Below are positions 1 to 8,650 of a stretch of 36,469 bases of DNA, piece after piece (within the stretch, counting starts at the first letter, position 1; each line of letters opens with the position of its first letter). A model generated the notes under the pieces. It saw nothing but the letters and a program-made list of their open reading frames with translations. It was not told the DNA's origin and searched no databases. The position numbers were made by a program, and so were the translations under genes. Origin of the DNA: an uncultured Bacteroidota bacterium. GTDB taxonomy: Bacteria > Bacteroidota > Bacteroidia > Bacteroidales > GWA2-32-17. The DNA is taken from the NCBI GenBank assembly GCA_903837285.1, contig CAILUD010000189.1, forward strand, positions 1 to 36,469, read 5' to 3'.

Positions 1-3000
1 ACCATTTACTGTTATCCAGTAAAAGTTATGCCATCCATAATAACCTACTCCTCCGGTATCAATTGTTGCAATAGGTGTATTATTTATTGGTGAAGGAGTA
101 TAGGTTGTATTTTGAACTGTATCCATCCAGTATCCATAACCTACCGAAGGTTGTTGTCCGCTAAGTAAGGAGTAAACTGGTCCACAAACGGTAGTGTCAC
201 TAGGTCCAACAAGCGATATAGCTGGTTGTATGCTGCCAAAATATACGTTTACAGAATCGTATCCTGTACAATAACCGTTATCTTCAAACCAATACAATGT
301 TTTCCACACGTTAGCTGCGCCATTTCTAATTGTTGTACAAGCCGAATCCTTAAAGTTTACATTATAATTACCATCTATGGCATCATAGTATGCAATTCCA
401 CCTTGGGGACAACTCCATGTACCTCCAGGAAAAGAAGGAGTAGCGCAAATATTTGCCCATAATCCGCATACAGAAGTATCTAAACCTGCATCTGGCATTG
501 GTTGTACTTTAAATTCTACCCTAATTGTATCGCGATCAGAGCAAACAGGGGAAAGAGCATTAGATTCTCTCCACACAAATTGATATACTCCATATTCGGA
601 TACTGTTACATCTGATAATGGATTACCAGGTGAAACAAAGTCTGCTGTACCATTTACTGGAGCAGAAATTGTTGACCAAATTCCAACAGGATTGTCAATA
701 CTCCAGTTGGCTTCCATATTATATGATTTTCCACAAAGAGCAGTATCTTTTCCGGCATATGTAAGTGGTACATCATAAAAAACAACCCTTACTGTATCCA
801 TTCCTGTACATCCAATACCATTTTGAGAAACAAAAATTAAATAATATTCTCCTACTGAAAAATGATAAGCTGAATTTCCCATTGCCGAAATATCTGCTGT
901 TGCATTGAATGGATTTGGAAGTGGGCTAGGAGTGATAGTAGGACCTGTTGGAGAAGAAATCCAATATCCATTAGTAACACCACTACCAAGTGTGTCTAAA
1001 ATTAAATTTGCCGATGTTCCACAAACACTTATTGTTGAAGGTGGAGCTGGGTTTGGTGGTCGGGTAAATGTAACATTCACAGCGTCAACATCTGTACAGT
1101 TACCATTCTCGGCATGCCATGTAAAGGTAACCGTATATGTTACAGGAACAAAAACAGGAATCCATACAGATGGGCTTGGATCATATATATCGGGTGTAAA
1201 TTGAACAGGTACCGATGAAGTCCAGTATCCTGTATATGTACTGTCTGCTGATAAATTATATCTATTACCGCAAGCAGTTGCATCAGGTCCTGCATTTGCA
1301 ACCGGAACTTGCATAAATTCAATACTTACTGTATCTCTTTTAAAACAACCATTATTTGTTTCAGTCCAAACATATTCAAATGACCCATAACCTGGACCTA
1401 CAATATCAGAACTAGGACTATTTGGAGTACTTATTAATCCTGGTCCAGACCATAGTCCGGTACCCGAAGTGCTCATTTGAGCTAACATGTTATAATTTAA
1501 TCCACATATCGCAGTATCTGGTCCACCATGTGCAACAGGGTCTTGAATGAATGTTAAAGTAACAACATCTGATGCGTTACACGGTCCATTTACTTCATTC
1601 CATTGATAGGTATATGTGCCAGGTAAAGTAACTGTTACCAAAGAATTTATAAGATGATTATTACTTCCACCGTAACCTGAGGTTCCTGGTCCGGTTAGCT
1701 GAGTCCAGCTTCCAACATAATTTGGATTATCTGGAATATCTGCGTTAAATTGACCTGCTGTTCCGCAGAAAGAAGTATTTGGACCGGCATCAGGAGTCGG
1801 TATCATACAACAATTAGGCGTACCAGCACCAAGAACTTGAATATAATGAACTACTGTATCACCTATACAGCCTGTTAATGCATTTGTTGCAATTAAAGAA
1901 ACCTGATAAACACCTGCTACGTACCATGTTAATGTAAATGGGCCTTGTGTTCCTGCTGTTCCTTGAAGGATTGTTGCACCACCAAAATTCCATGGAAATG
2001 TACTACCACCTGTACCATTATAAGTAACAATAGCATCTTCGCCAGCACAAATAACTGAAGTTAATGAAAAATCTGACGTTGGTATTGGGTTTACTGTTAT
2101 ATCAATATTATCAGTTGCTGTGGCACCGCAGGCATCGGTTGCAGTAACTGTATATGTATGCGGCCCAATAGTAGGGCTCATTGTTATGTTAGCTAGTGGC
2201 GGCAATCCATTACTCCAATTTAAAGTTAAAGGGTTTACACCACCCGAAGCAGCAACACTGAAGCTTACGGGCAAAGCATCATTGCAGACTGTTTGATTTG
2301 ATGTTACAGTTGCAACAACAGGTGTATTATCAATAATATTTAAAGTAACATCTTGCGTACCACACGGAGATGTCTGCACATGTAAAATAATCGTTTCAGT
2401 TCCTTCTGTTAAAGCATCTGTTAGTGCATTAATTATTAATCCAACGGAATCAGATCCAATAGGAATAATTAGAGAAGTAGGTATTGTTGTATAATCAACT
2501 CCATTCACAGCTGTTCCACCAATTGTGTAACTAACAGTAACAGGTGCTGTTGCGGGATTGTCTAATGTAAAACTAATTATTCCATCAGAACAATTTTCAA
2601 TTGCACTTAATCCTAAACTTGGATTTGTATAATACGCTCCTAATCCAATTGCATTACCCTGAAAACTATTTTCTTCAAGGAAAACTCCTGAATCATAAGC
2701 ACCATCACCAATGTCGCTTATTGCAAGTTTAATGTGATATTGCTGACAAGGAACAACATTAACTGTTGCTGTTAATGGAGTTGTAAATCCATCAAAACAA
2801 ATTGTTGAACCAGTATTGTTAACATAATACATATTATATGCAAGAGAAGTACAGCCGGAAGGAGTTCCATACGAGCCTGAAGTTCCGCTGTTTACAGAAT
2901 TAATAGTAACAGGTAATGTTGTTCCCGGAATAATTGCAATATTCTGGTTTGTATAACTTCCACCAAGTGGATTAGGTCCAGAAACAAAAAAACCGAATGC

Positions 3001-3468
3001 ATCATTAAAGTTTGAGCAAACATATTCTGGATATTCTTCTGAACCAAAAACATACCTAAAATTTACAGTGTTAGAAAGCGGCACAAAGTCGAATTCTAAA
3101 ACCACTGCATCATATGATGTGAATCCGCCTGAAAGTGTTGCTAATAAGGGATCGCCAGCACCGCTTAATGAATTACTTAAAAAGTATCCGTTAGCGTTTG
3201 GAACATTTGCAAAACCACCTGTTGACATAACAATACCGCTGGCGAGCCCAAGATTTGTAGCTGTGCCACCGGTTGTAAAGCTACCCAAACAGTTAGTTGG
3301 GCCCGAAGATGTAACGTTTGTAATAGTTACACCATTACCTACAAGAATATTTTGAACCAACTGCGTTGCAGTCATACCACCAGCTGTTACCAATTGCGAT
3401 TTCACCTGAAACGAAAAAGCAAGAACTGCCAGGGAAATTAAGGCGAAAATTTTAACCTTGATTTTCAT
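1..3468 (-). CDS. Large secreted adhesin with choice-of-anchor-L, Calx-beta, PKD and Cys-periodic repeats (C-terminus outside window)
   Basis: The minus-strand frame is open from the ATG at 3468 to the left edge, giving 1156 codons without the C-terminus. It begins with a signal peptide (MKIKVKIFALISLAVLAFSF, cleavage probably near VKSQ). Residues about 25-270 resemble the choice-of-anchor-L module, including VFGSEEYPEYV and GVFLEENSF. Residues about 288-368 carry a Calx-beta-like motif (GTAVNGVDYTTIP). Two PKD/Ig-like stretches follow to about residue 545. From about residue 557 at least seven repeats of roughly 77-95 residues follow, each opening with a variant of AGPDTxxCG and closing with C-x(3)-D-x-V-x-V-x-F. 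Proteins of this design in Bacteroidota are usually exported by the type IX system and end in a sorting or gliding-motility C-terminal domain; that end is not in the window. An adhesive surface role is inferred. Confidence 0.85.
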   Translation of the reverse strand, partial: MKIKVKIFALISLAVLAFSFQVKSQLVTAGGMTATQLVQNILVGNGVTITNVTSSGPTNCLGSFTTGGTATNLGLASGIVMSTGGFANVPNANGYFLSNSLSGAGDPLLATLSGGFTSYDAVVLEFDFVPLSNTVNFRYVFGSEEYPEYVCSNFNDAFGFFVSGPNPLGGSYTNQNIAIIPGTTLPVTINSVNSGTSGSYGTPSGCTSLAYNMYYVNNTGSTICFDGFTTPLTATVNVVPCQQYHIKLAISDIGDGAYDSGVFLEENSFQGNAIGLGAYYTNPSLGLSAIENCSDGIISFTLDNPATAPVTVSYTIGGTAVNGVDYTTIPTSLIIPIGSDSVGLIINALTDALTEGTETIILHVQTSPCGTQDVTLNIIDNTPVVATVTSNQTVCNDALPVSFSVAASGGVNPLTLNWSNGLPPLANITMSPTIGPHTYTVTATDACGATATDNIDITVNPIPTSDFSLTSVICAGEDAIVTYNGTGGSTFPWNFGGATILQGTAGTQGPFTLTWYVAGVYQVSLIATNALTGCIGDTVVHYIQVLGAGTPNCCMIPTPDAGPNTSFCGTAGQFNADIPDNPNYVGSWTQLTGPGTSGYGGSNNHLINSLVTVTLPGTYTYQWNEVNGPCNASDVVTLTFIQDPVAHGGPDTAICGLNYNMLAQMSTSGTGLWSGPGLISTPNSPSSDIVGPGYGSFEYVWTETNNGCFKRDTVSIEFMQVPVANAGPDATACGNRYNLSADSTYTGYWTSSVPVQFTPDIYDPSPSVWIPVFVPVTYTVTFTWHAENGNCTDVDAVNVTFTRPPNPAPPSTISVCGTSANLILDTLGSGVTNGYWISSPTGPTITPSPLPNPFNATADISAMGNSAYHFSVGEYYLIFVSQNGIGCTGMDTVRVVFYDVPLTYAGKDTALCGKSYNMEANWSIDNPVGIWSTISAPVNGTADFVSPGNPLSDVTVSEYGVYQFVWRESNALSPVCSDRDTIRVEFKVQPMPDAGLDTSVCGLWANICATPSFPGGTWSCPQGGIAYYDAIDGNYNVNFKDSACTTIRNGAANVWKTLYWFEDNGYCTGYDSVNVYFGSIQPAISLVGPSDTTVCGPVYSLLSGQQPSVGYGYWMDTVQNTTYTPSPINNTPIATIDTGGVGYYGWHNFYWITVNG

Positions 3469-3479
3469 ATTATTATTAT

Positions 3480-3869
3480 TTATAAATTATCAATTGAGGT
3501 TACAATATTATCTTGAACAGCTTCAGTAACTTTCATTATTTTAAACAAATTTTTAAAATATGCGATATCAGAATATTCATAGAATATACCACTAGCTTGC
3601 CATTTGTTAGAGCCACTTATTGGCAACATATTAAATTCTTCTACTCCACGATATCCTCTAATGAATTTTATTAAATTATCAGCATGTTTCTGACTTTCAA
3701 TACCCGAAATTTCAAAGGAGAGTATATGTTTTCCATTAGTGTTAGAAGTAAAAATACTTCCGGATGTTTTTGTTAATTTTACACTAAGGCCGGTTGTTTG
3801 AGCAATAGTGTTTTTCCCAATAAAAAGAAATAAAACTGCTAGGGTAAAAAATGAAATTAAGGTTTTCAT
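3480..3869 (-). CDS. Small exported protein of unknown function
   Basis: This 129-residue protein starts with a clear signal peptide (MKTLISFFTLAVLFLFIGKN, cleavage near TIAQ). The mature part is about 105 residues with no motif I recognise. The predicted strand/helix order (strand around KHILSFEISG, helix around HADNLIKFIRGYRG, two strands, helix DIAYFKNLFKIM) resembles a ferredoxin-like beta-alpha-beta-beta-alpha fold such as HMA domains, but no CxxC metal motif is present. Its stop is only 11 bases before the ATG of the large adhesin on the same strand, so the two are probably co-transcribed with this gene first. It might be periplasmic or exported with the adhesin; that is inference from context only. 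Confidence 0.7.
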   Translation of the reverse strand: MKTLISFFTLAVLFLFIGKNTIAQTTGLSVKLTKTSGSIFTSNTNGKHILSFEISGIESQKHADNLIKFIRGYRGVEEFNMLPISGSNKWQASGIFYEYSDIAYFKNLFKIMKVTEAVQDNIVTSIDNL

Positions 3870-4076
3870 ATTTATTGTTTTTGGTTTTTTATATATAAGT
3901 CAATTAACTAGTGCATTTGGTTGCCTGAATACTAATAAAAATCGAACTATTTTTTCCTATTTTTTTTAAACGGCTGAAAATTAATTCTTTTTAAAATTTT
4001 CCGAAATATACAAAATCTCTGAAATTTATGCAAAGTTTACGATATTTGAAGATTATTTCACGAAAAAAAGCATGCA

Positions 4077-4685
4077 ATGAAACAAATAATATTTTTCTCC
4101 ATTCTGATACTGATGAGTACTTCGGTTTTTTCACAAGAAGAAAATTCTGATTCTGATGATAGTTTGGGTCTATCGGGGTATCTCTCTCCATTTTTTGAAA
4201 CAACCTCAATGGTAAAACAAAGCAATTATTTTGGAGGAGTTGGGGGCATTTTTGTTACTCCAAATATTATTGTTGGGGGTTTTGGTAAAGCAATGCTTAC
4301 TTACTTTAAAGTTGATAGCGCTTATTTTGAGAGAGATAAAGTAACTAATAAAGAATATAATTTAGAATTAGACTTTGGTGGAGGCGGTTTAGTTTTTGGT
4401 TATAGATTTATGGCTACTAAAAAAATCAGACCAATTATAATGCTTTGGGCCGGTGGTGGAAGTATTTCACTAAGCGATAAAACCAGAAACAGAATTAAAG
4501 AATTATACGATGATTTTTTTCTTTTTAATGGAACCGTAGAAATTGATTATCAACCGTTAAAATTCTTATCTATAGGTATTGGAGCACATTATCAAATGGT
4601 CTCTGGCCTAAAATTATACGGTTATTCGAATAATGATTTTAATGGAGGCGGACTTTTTGTAAATGTTAAGCTTGGATCGTTTTAA
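4077..4685 (+). CDS. Exported outer-membrane beta-barrel-like protein
   Basis: This 202-residue protein has a signal peptide (MKQIIFFSILILMSTSVFSQ) followed by a short acidic stretch, then alternating glycine/aromatic-rich strands (YFGGVGGIFV, LDFGGGGLVFGYRFM, LSIGIGAHYQM, GGGLFVNVKLGSF) typical of small Bacteroidota barrel proteins. The last residues end in a hydrophobic strand with terminal Phe, as many outer-membrane barrels do. The start at 4077 overlaps the end of a tiny ATG-CAA-TGA reading frame at 4072-4080. It is transcribed away from the adhesin pair and converges on deoC. No specific function is recognisable. Confidence 0.75.
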   Translation: MKQIIFFSILILMSTSVFSQEENSDSDDSLGLSGYLSPFFETTSMVKQSNYFGGVGGIFVTPNIIVGGFGKAMLTYFKVDSAYFERDKVTNKEYNLELDFGGGGLVFGYRFMATKKIRPIIMLWAGGGSISLSDKTRNRIKELYDDFFLFNGTVEIDYQPLKFLSIGIGAHYQMVSGLKLYGYSNNDFNGGGLFVNVKLGSF

Positions 4686-4699
4686 TTAACAAATTAAAA
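4680..4699. terminator. A/T-only inverted repeat between convergent genes
   Basis: TTTTAATT and AATTAAAA form a perfect 8-bp stem around AACA exactly between two converging genes. It could serve as a weak two-way terminator, but a stem without G/C is poor evidence. Confidence 0.3.
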
Positions 4700-5554
4700 A
4701 TAATTTATTTCCTGTTTATCACCTGTTTCAAATTCTTTAATCAGAGAAATTAAATTATTAGCCAAACGGCTAGCACCCAATCTAAACCATTCTGGATTCA
4801 ACCATTTTTCACCCAAAACTTCTTTTATTATTGCAAAATAAACTAATGATTGTTCAGGAGTTACAACACCTCCAGCTGGTTTTATTCCAACCATTCTTCC
4901 TGTTTTTTCAAAATAATCTTTTATTGCGGTTACCATTACATATACAGCTTCAGGTGTTGCAGCAGGCTCCATTTTTCCGGTAGAAGTTTTAATAAAATCT
5001 GCACCTGATTCCATAGCTAACATACTTGCTAAATAAATCTCTTCAAATGTTGTTAATGCTCCTGTTTCTAATATAACTTTAACATGAGCTTTTCCAGCAG
5101 CGGCTTTAATAAGAGTTATTTCGTTTGCTACAGTTTGATAATCTTTTTCTAAAAATTTACCAACTGAAATAACCATGTCAACTTCATCAGCTCCTTTTTC
5201 AACGGCTATACTGGTTTCTGATAATTTAATTGAAATAAAAGTCTGCGACGAAGGAAATCCACCAACAACAGAAGCAATATTTACATTTTTAGCACTAAGC
5301 GATTTTTTTACTAAACCAACAAAAGAGGGATAAATACAAATAGCTGCGACATTTGGGATATCTGGAAAATTATTTGAAAAATTATTTACTTTTTCACATA
5401 ATTCATTTACTTTTTTGTCGGTATCGGCAGTATTTAATGTTGTAAGATCAATTAAACTGAAAACTTTTTTCAAATTTCCAATATTTGACAAACTCATGGA
5501 TTCTTTTGAAATCCTTGCTGTTTCTGATAAAACAAATTCTTTTGTAAGTGACAT
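4694..5554 (-). CDS. deoC: Deoxyribose-phosphate aldolase
   Basis: Cytoplasmic class I aldolase that cleaves 2-deoxyribose 5-phosphate to acetaldehyde and glyceraldehyde 3-phosphate in deoxynucleoside catabolism. The 286-residue TIM-barrel sequence contains the Schiff-base lysine in FIKTSTGK (K189), the second active-site lysine in GIKPAGGV (K225) and the conserved Asp in GADEVDMV (D126). It is of the longer E. coli-like type (E. coli enzyme 259 residues) with an N-terminal extension of about 25 residues. It stands alone; no other deo genes are nearby. A -7-like box lies just upstream. Confidence 0.95.
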   Translation of the reverse strand: MSLTKEFVLSETARISKESMSLSNIGNLKKVFSLIDLTTLNTADTDKKVNELCEKVNNFSNNFPDIPNVAAICIYPSFVGLVKKSLSAKNVNIASVVGGFPSSQTFISIKLSETSIAVEKGADEVDMVISVGKFLEKDYQTVANEITLIKAAAGKAHVKVILETGALTTFEEIYLASMLAMESGADFIKTSTGKMEPAATPEAVYVMVTAIKDYFEKTGRMVGIKPAGGVVTPEQSLVYFAIIKEVLGEKWLNPEWFRLGASRLANNLISLIKEFETGDKQEINYF

Positions 5555-5574
5555 AATAGTTGTTTATTTAAAAT

Positions 5575-5582
5575 CAAAAGTA
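5575..5582 (-). promoter_or_regulatory. -7 box for deoC
   Basis: On the minus strand this reads TACTTTTG, an exact match to the Bacteroidota -7 consensus TAnnTTTG, about 20 bases upstream of the deoC ATG. No convincing -33 TTTG is seen. Confidence 0.45.
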
Positions 5583-5673
5583 CGAGTTTTTGTTTTAATA
5601 AAATATCTTTAAATTTTATCTTTAAATTTGCTAAAAACATATAAAATTTTGCCAGAAACAATTAGAAATAAAA

Positions 5674-6150
5674 ATGCAAATAGAAACATTAAAAGAACAG
5701 GATTTATCTGCTTTTGCAGAAATATATGTTGAGTTTATAGAATCTATACGAGATATTGGTTTTGAGATTTATTATGACTATAAACCTGAAATGAAAGAAA
5801 AAATGGAAAGAGTTTTTTCCATAGCAATAAAAAAACCTGAATGGAAAATTTTTGTCGCTAAAGAAAAAAATAAGATAATAGGATTTATTGCTGGTGATAT
5901 TCGCCAAACATTTTTTCCATATTCAAAAATTGAAAAAATCGGATACATTTCGGCTGTTTATATTGCCGAAGAATTCAGAAAAGAGGGACTTGCAAGAAAA
6001 TTCGAAAAGAAAATATGCGATGAGTTTTTTTCTAAACATAACATCAAATATCTCGAGCTTCATTGTTTAACAAATAACATTTCTGCAAAAAAATGTTGGA
6101 ATAACATGGGATATGAGACTTTTCGCGAACAGTTAAGGAAAACTTTATAA
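5674..6150 (+). CDS. GNAT family N-acetyltransferase
   Basis: This 158-residue protein has the GNAT fold signature. The central strand and acetyl-CoA pyrophosphate loop appear as SAVYIAEEFRKEGLARK, in which R102-K-E-G-L-A107 fits the (R/Q)xxGxG/A motif. The N-terminal strand/helix (residues 1-25) and the C-terminal LELHCLTNNISAKKCWNNMGYE also match the family (motif B, with the usual N-x-x-A-x-x-x-W/Y-x-x-x-G-F/Y pattern). It transfers an acetyl group from acetyl-CoA, but the substrate cannot be read from sequence. It lies divergent from deoC and convergent with the glycosyltransferase. Confidence 0.85.
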   Translation: MQIETLKEQDLSAFAEIYVEFIESIRDIGFEIYYDYKPEMKEKMERVFSIAIKKPEWKIFVAKEKNKIIGFIAGDIRQTFFPYSKIEKIGYISAVYIAEEFRKEGLARKFEKKICDEFFSKHNIKYLELHCLTNNISAKKCWNNMGYETFREQLRKTL

Positions 6151-6167
6151 TTTTGTTTTTAAAGTTT

Positions 6168-7280
6168 TTATTTACAATTCCTTTCTTTCCAACTATAATT
6201 TCCAATTAGCGAGTATACTGATATCGCAGTTGTATAAATAAAATATACTAATTGTAGAGAAATAAAATACCAAAGTAATTTTTTTTGTTTATAAAAGTCA
6301 GAAGCAGAAAATAGTATAACAAAATCAAAAATTGATTTAATAATTAAACCAAAAAAGAATAAGAATATAATATGATGTATAAAAACAGAACTAATCAACA
6401 AAATAAATAATAATAAGTTTAATAAAATTACAGCAAAAGAAGTAATTAAAGATGTCGAATTTTTATAACCTTTTGCCTTTGAAGCCCATCTGACTCTTTG
6501 ATTAAAGAACGATTTTATTCCTAATGGTGAATTTGTTAGAACTATCGCATTTTCAGAAAAAATAAATTTTATTTTATCTTTTGGTAATAACTTTATTGCA
6601 TTATGAAGTAAAAAAATATCATCACCCGAGGCATACTTATTTCCATTTTCGCTTGAAATATTTTCCCATACTTTTCTTGTAAAAGCAATATTTGCTCCAT
6701 TACACATAAACGGAGTTTTCATTTCGGCTGCTCCAGCTCCAACTGCCTGTAAACTCAAAAAATCGAGAGAAAAGAATTGTTGAAAAATGTTTTTTACTGC
6801 AATTTGTTTTACTGGTCCAATAATAAATTCGACATGCTCCGAATTATAAAAAGAAACCATACTCTCTATCCAATTTTTATCAGGAATACAATCTGCATCT
6901 GTAGCTAAAATTAATTCCCCTTTTGATAACTGAATTGCGTTCGCAATTGCTACTTTTTTCCCAAATTCATTTTCACCCAAGCTAACGAGACGACATTTAA
7001 TTAAATTATTTTTATTTATTATTTCTGTCGTTTTATCTGTAGAATGATCGTCAATTATAATTACTTCAAAATGTTTATATGTTTGAATCGACAGTGCTTT
7101 TAATAAATTTAAAATATTTTTTTCTTCGTTTCTTGCAGCTATTATTATTGAAACAAAACTGGTTAAATCAGTTTTTTGATATTTATAATCTTTGTGCTTT
7201 AACCAGCCTAAATAAAAATAGCCAATAACTAAGCTGTAAAACAAAGAAATAGTGATAACTATAATCCAAATAAAAGTCAT
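6168..7280 (-). CDS. Membrane-bound family 2 glycosyltransferase
   Basis: 370 residues: one N-terminal membrane segment (residues 3-26), a cytoplasmic GT-A catalytic domain (about 40-270) and about three C-terminal membrane segments (about 280-365). Visible GT2 motifs are SIIIAARNEEKNI at the start, DDHS (77-80), DAD (128-130) for metal/nucleotide-sugar binding, SGDD (219-222) as the likely catalytic acid region, and QRVRW (261-265), the QxxRW signature of processive-type enzymes. It probably adds sugars to a lipid or polysaccharide at the inner membrane; donor and acceptor are unknown. No other polysaccharide genes are adjacent. Confidence 0.9.
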   Translation of the reverse strand: MTFIWIIVITISLFYSLVIGYFYLGWLKHKDYKYQKTDLTSFVSIIIAARNEEKNILNLLKALSIQTYKHFEVIIIDDHSTDKTTEIINKNNLIKCRLVSLGENEFGKKVAIANAIQLSKGELILATDADCIPDKNWIESMVSFYNSEHVEFIIGPVKQIAVKNIFQQFFSLDFLSLQAVGAGAAEMKTPFMCNGANIAFTRKVWENISSENGNKYASGDDIFLLHNAIKLLPKDKIKFIFSENAIVLTNSPLGIKSFFNQRVRWASKAKGYKNSTSLITSFAVILLNLLLFILLISSVFIHHIIFLFFFGLIIKSIFDFVILFSASDFYKQKKLLWYFISLQLVYFIYTTAISVYSLIGNYSWKERNCK

Positions 7281-7413
7281 TTTAACTAATGCTTAAAAAT
7301 GTATAAATTTACACCAATAAATCAATTTATGATTTAGTCCGTCACGTTGGTTTACGATTTAGGGTTTTATGTTGTGTAAACTCCTCATTTCGTTAATCAT
7401 TAAAATTCTGGTT

Positions 7414-8646
7414 ATGAAAGATGATAAAATTTTGGAGGTAAGTAAAGATGTAAAATGGATTGGAATCCTAGATAAAGACCTTGTTACTTTTGATGTGGTA
7501 ATGGAAACAAAATATGGAACGACATATAATTCATATTTTATTAATGCTGAAAAAAAGGTTTTAGTAGAAACTGCAAAAGAGAAGTATTTCGATACTTATT
7601 TAGAAAAAGTAAAACAAGTTGTAAAGCCCGAAGAGATTGATTATATTATAATGAATCACACCGAACCTGATCATTCTGGATGTTTAAGGCATCTGTTACA
7701 GGTTGCCCCTCAGGCTGTTGTTGTTGGTAGCGGAAATGCTATTCGGTATTTGCAGGATATAATAGGAGTACCTTTTAAATCGTTACAAGTTAAAGATGGC
7801 GACAGTTTAAGTTTGGGAAACAAAACTCTTCGTTTTATGTCAACTCCAAATTTACATTGGCCAGATACCATGTTTACATATTTGGAAGAAGATAAACTTT
7901 TGTTTACATGCGATTCTTTTGGTGCCCATTATTGTGATAAGGAAATGTTTGATGATTTAGTGCCAAATTATGACGATGCATTTGAGTATTATTTTGATGT
8001 AATTATTAAACCTTATAGCAAATTTATGCTTAAGGCTATCGAAAAAATAAAACCTCTCGAAATAAAAACAATATGCACTGGACATGGTCCTATTCTTCGT
8101 TCAAATTGGAAAAAATATGTTGATTACGCCGAAGAACTTTCATTAAAATATTTAAAAGAAACAAATCACGATCAAAAAAATGTTCTTATTGCTTTTGTTT
8201 CTGCTTATGGCTATACTCGCCAGATGGCAGAGGCTTTTGCTGAGGGGATAAAGCAATCTAATTGTAATATTGTTGTTGAGTTAGCAGATGTTGAAAACAT
8301 GACTTTAGGCGAAATTGATGCTAAATTAACAAGGTGCAATGGTTTAATTGTTGGTTCGCCCACTCTAAATCAGAACATAATGTTACCAGTTTACAAAGTT
8401 TTTTCGATGATAAATCCAATTCGTGAACGCGGTAAACCTGCTCTGTCATTTGGGTCATACGGCTGGAGTGGCGAAGCAGTAAAAATTATTGATGCTTCAT
8501 TAAAAAGTTTAAAGTTAAATGTTATACGCGAAGGTGTCGCTATTAAATTTTCTCCATTTGGCGAAACAAGAAATATTCTTGTTCAAGTAGGAAGAGAATT
8601 TGCCAAATCTGTTGCAACTCAACCAGAACAAGTTAATTGCGACTAA
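7414..8646 (+). CDS. FprA-family A-type flavodiiron protein
   Basis: Starting at ATG 7414 gives 410 residues, the usual length; an earlier in-frame ATG at 7369 would add 15 hydrophobic residues that the family lacks, so the later start is preferred. The N-terminal metallo-beta-lactamase-like domain has NHTEPDHSGC (H82, E84, D86, H87) plus LHWPDTM and CDSFGAHY, which supply di-iron ligands. The C-terminal flavodoxin domain starts near residue 255 (IAFVSAYGYTRQMAEAFAEG), binding FMN. Such proteins reduce O2 to water or NO to N2O in the cytoplasm of anaerobic or micro-oxic bacteria. The stop is 4 bases before the start of meaB, so the two are likely co-transcribed. Confidence 0.93.
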   Translation: MKDDKILEVSKDVKWIGILDKDLVTFDVVMETKYGTTYNSYFINAEKKVLVETAKEKYFDTYLEKVKQVVKPEEIDYIIMNHTEPDHSGCLRHLLQVAPQAVVVGSGNAIRYLQDIIGVPFKSLQVKDGDSLSLGNKTLRFMSTPNLHWPDTMFTYLEEDKLLFTCDSFGAHYCDKEMFDDLVPNYDDAFEYYFDVIIKPYSKFMLKAIEKIKPLEIKTICTGHGPILRSNWKKYVDYAEELSLKYLKETNHDQKNVLIAFVSAYGYTRQMAEAFAEGIKQSNCNIVVELADVENMTLGEIDAKLTRCNGLIVGSPTLNQNIMLPVYKVFSMINPIRERGKPALSFGSYGWSGEAVKIIDASLKSLKLNVIREGVAIKFSPFGETRNILVQVGREFAKSVATQPEQVNCD

Positions 8647-8650
8647 TAAA

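Noticed and set aside
226-3355. Plus-strand open frames at 226-462, 905-1204 and 3068-3355
   Set aside because: They lie inside the intact minus-strand adhesin frame and have no signal, motif or start context.
4072-4080. Two-codon upstream reading frame (ATG CAA TGA) overlapping the start at 4077
   Set aside because: Too short to separate from chance; noted only in the gene entry.
7369-7413. Longer N-terminus for the flavodiiron protein
   Set aside because: The added 15 residues are hydrophobic and not part of the family; the ATG at 7414 gives the normal start and length.
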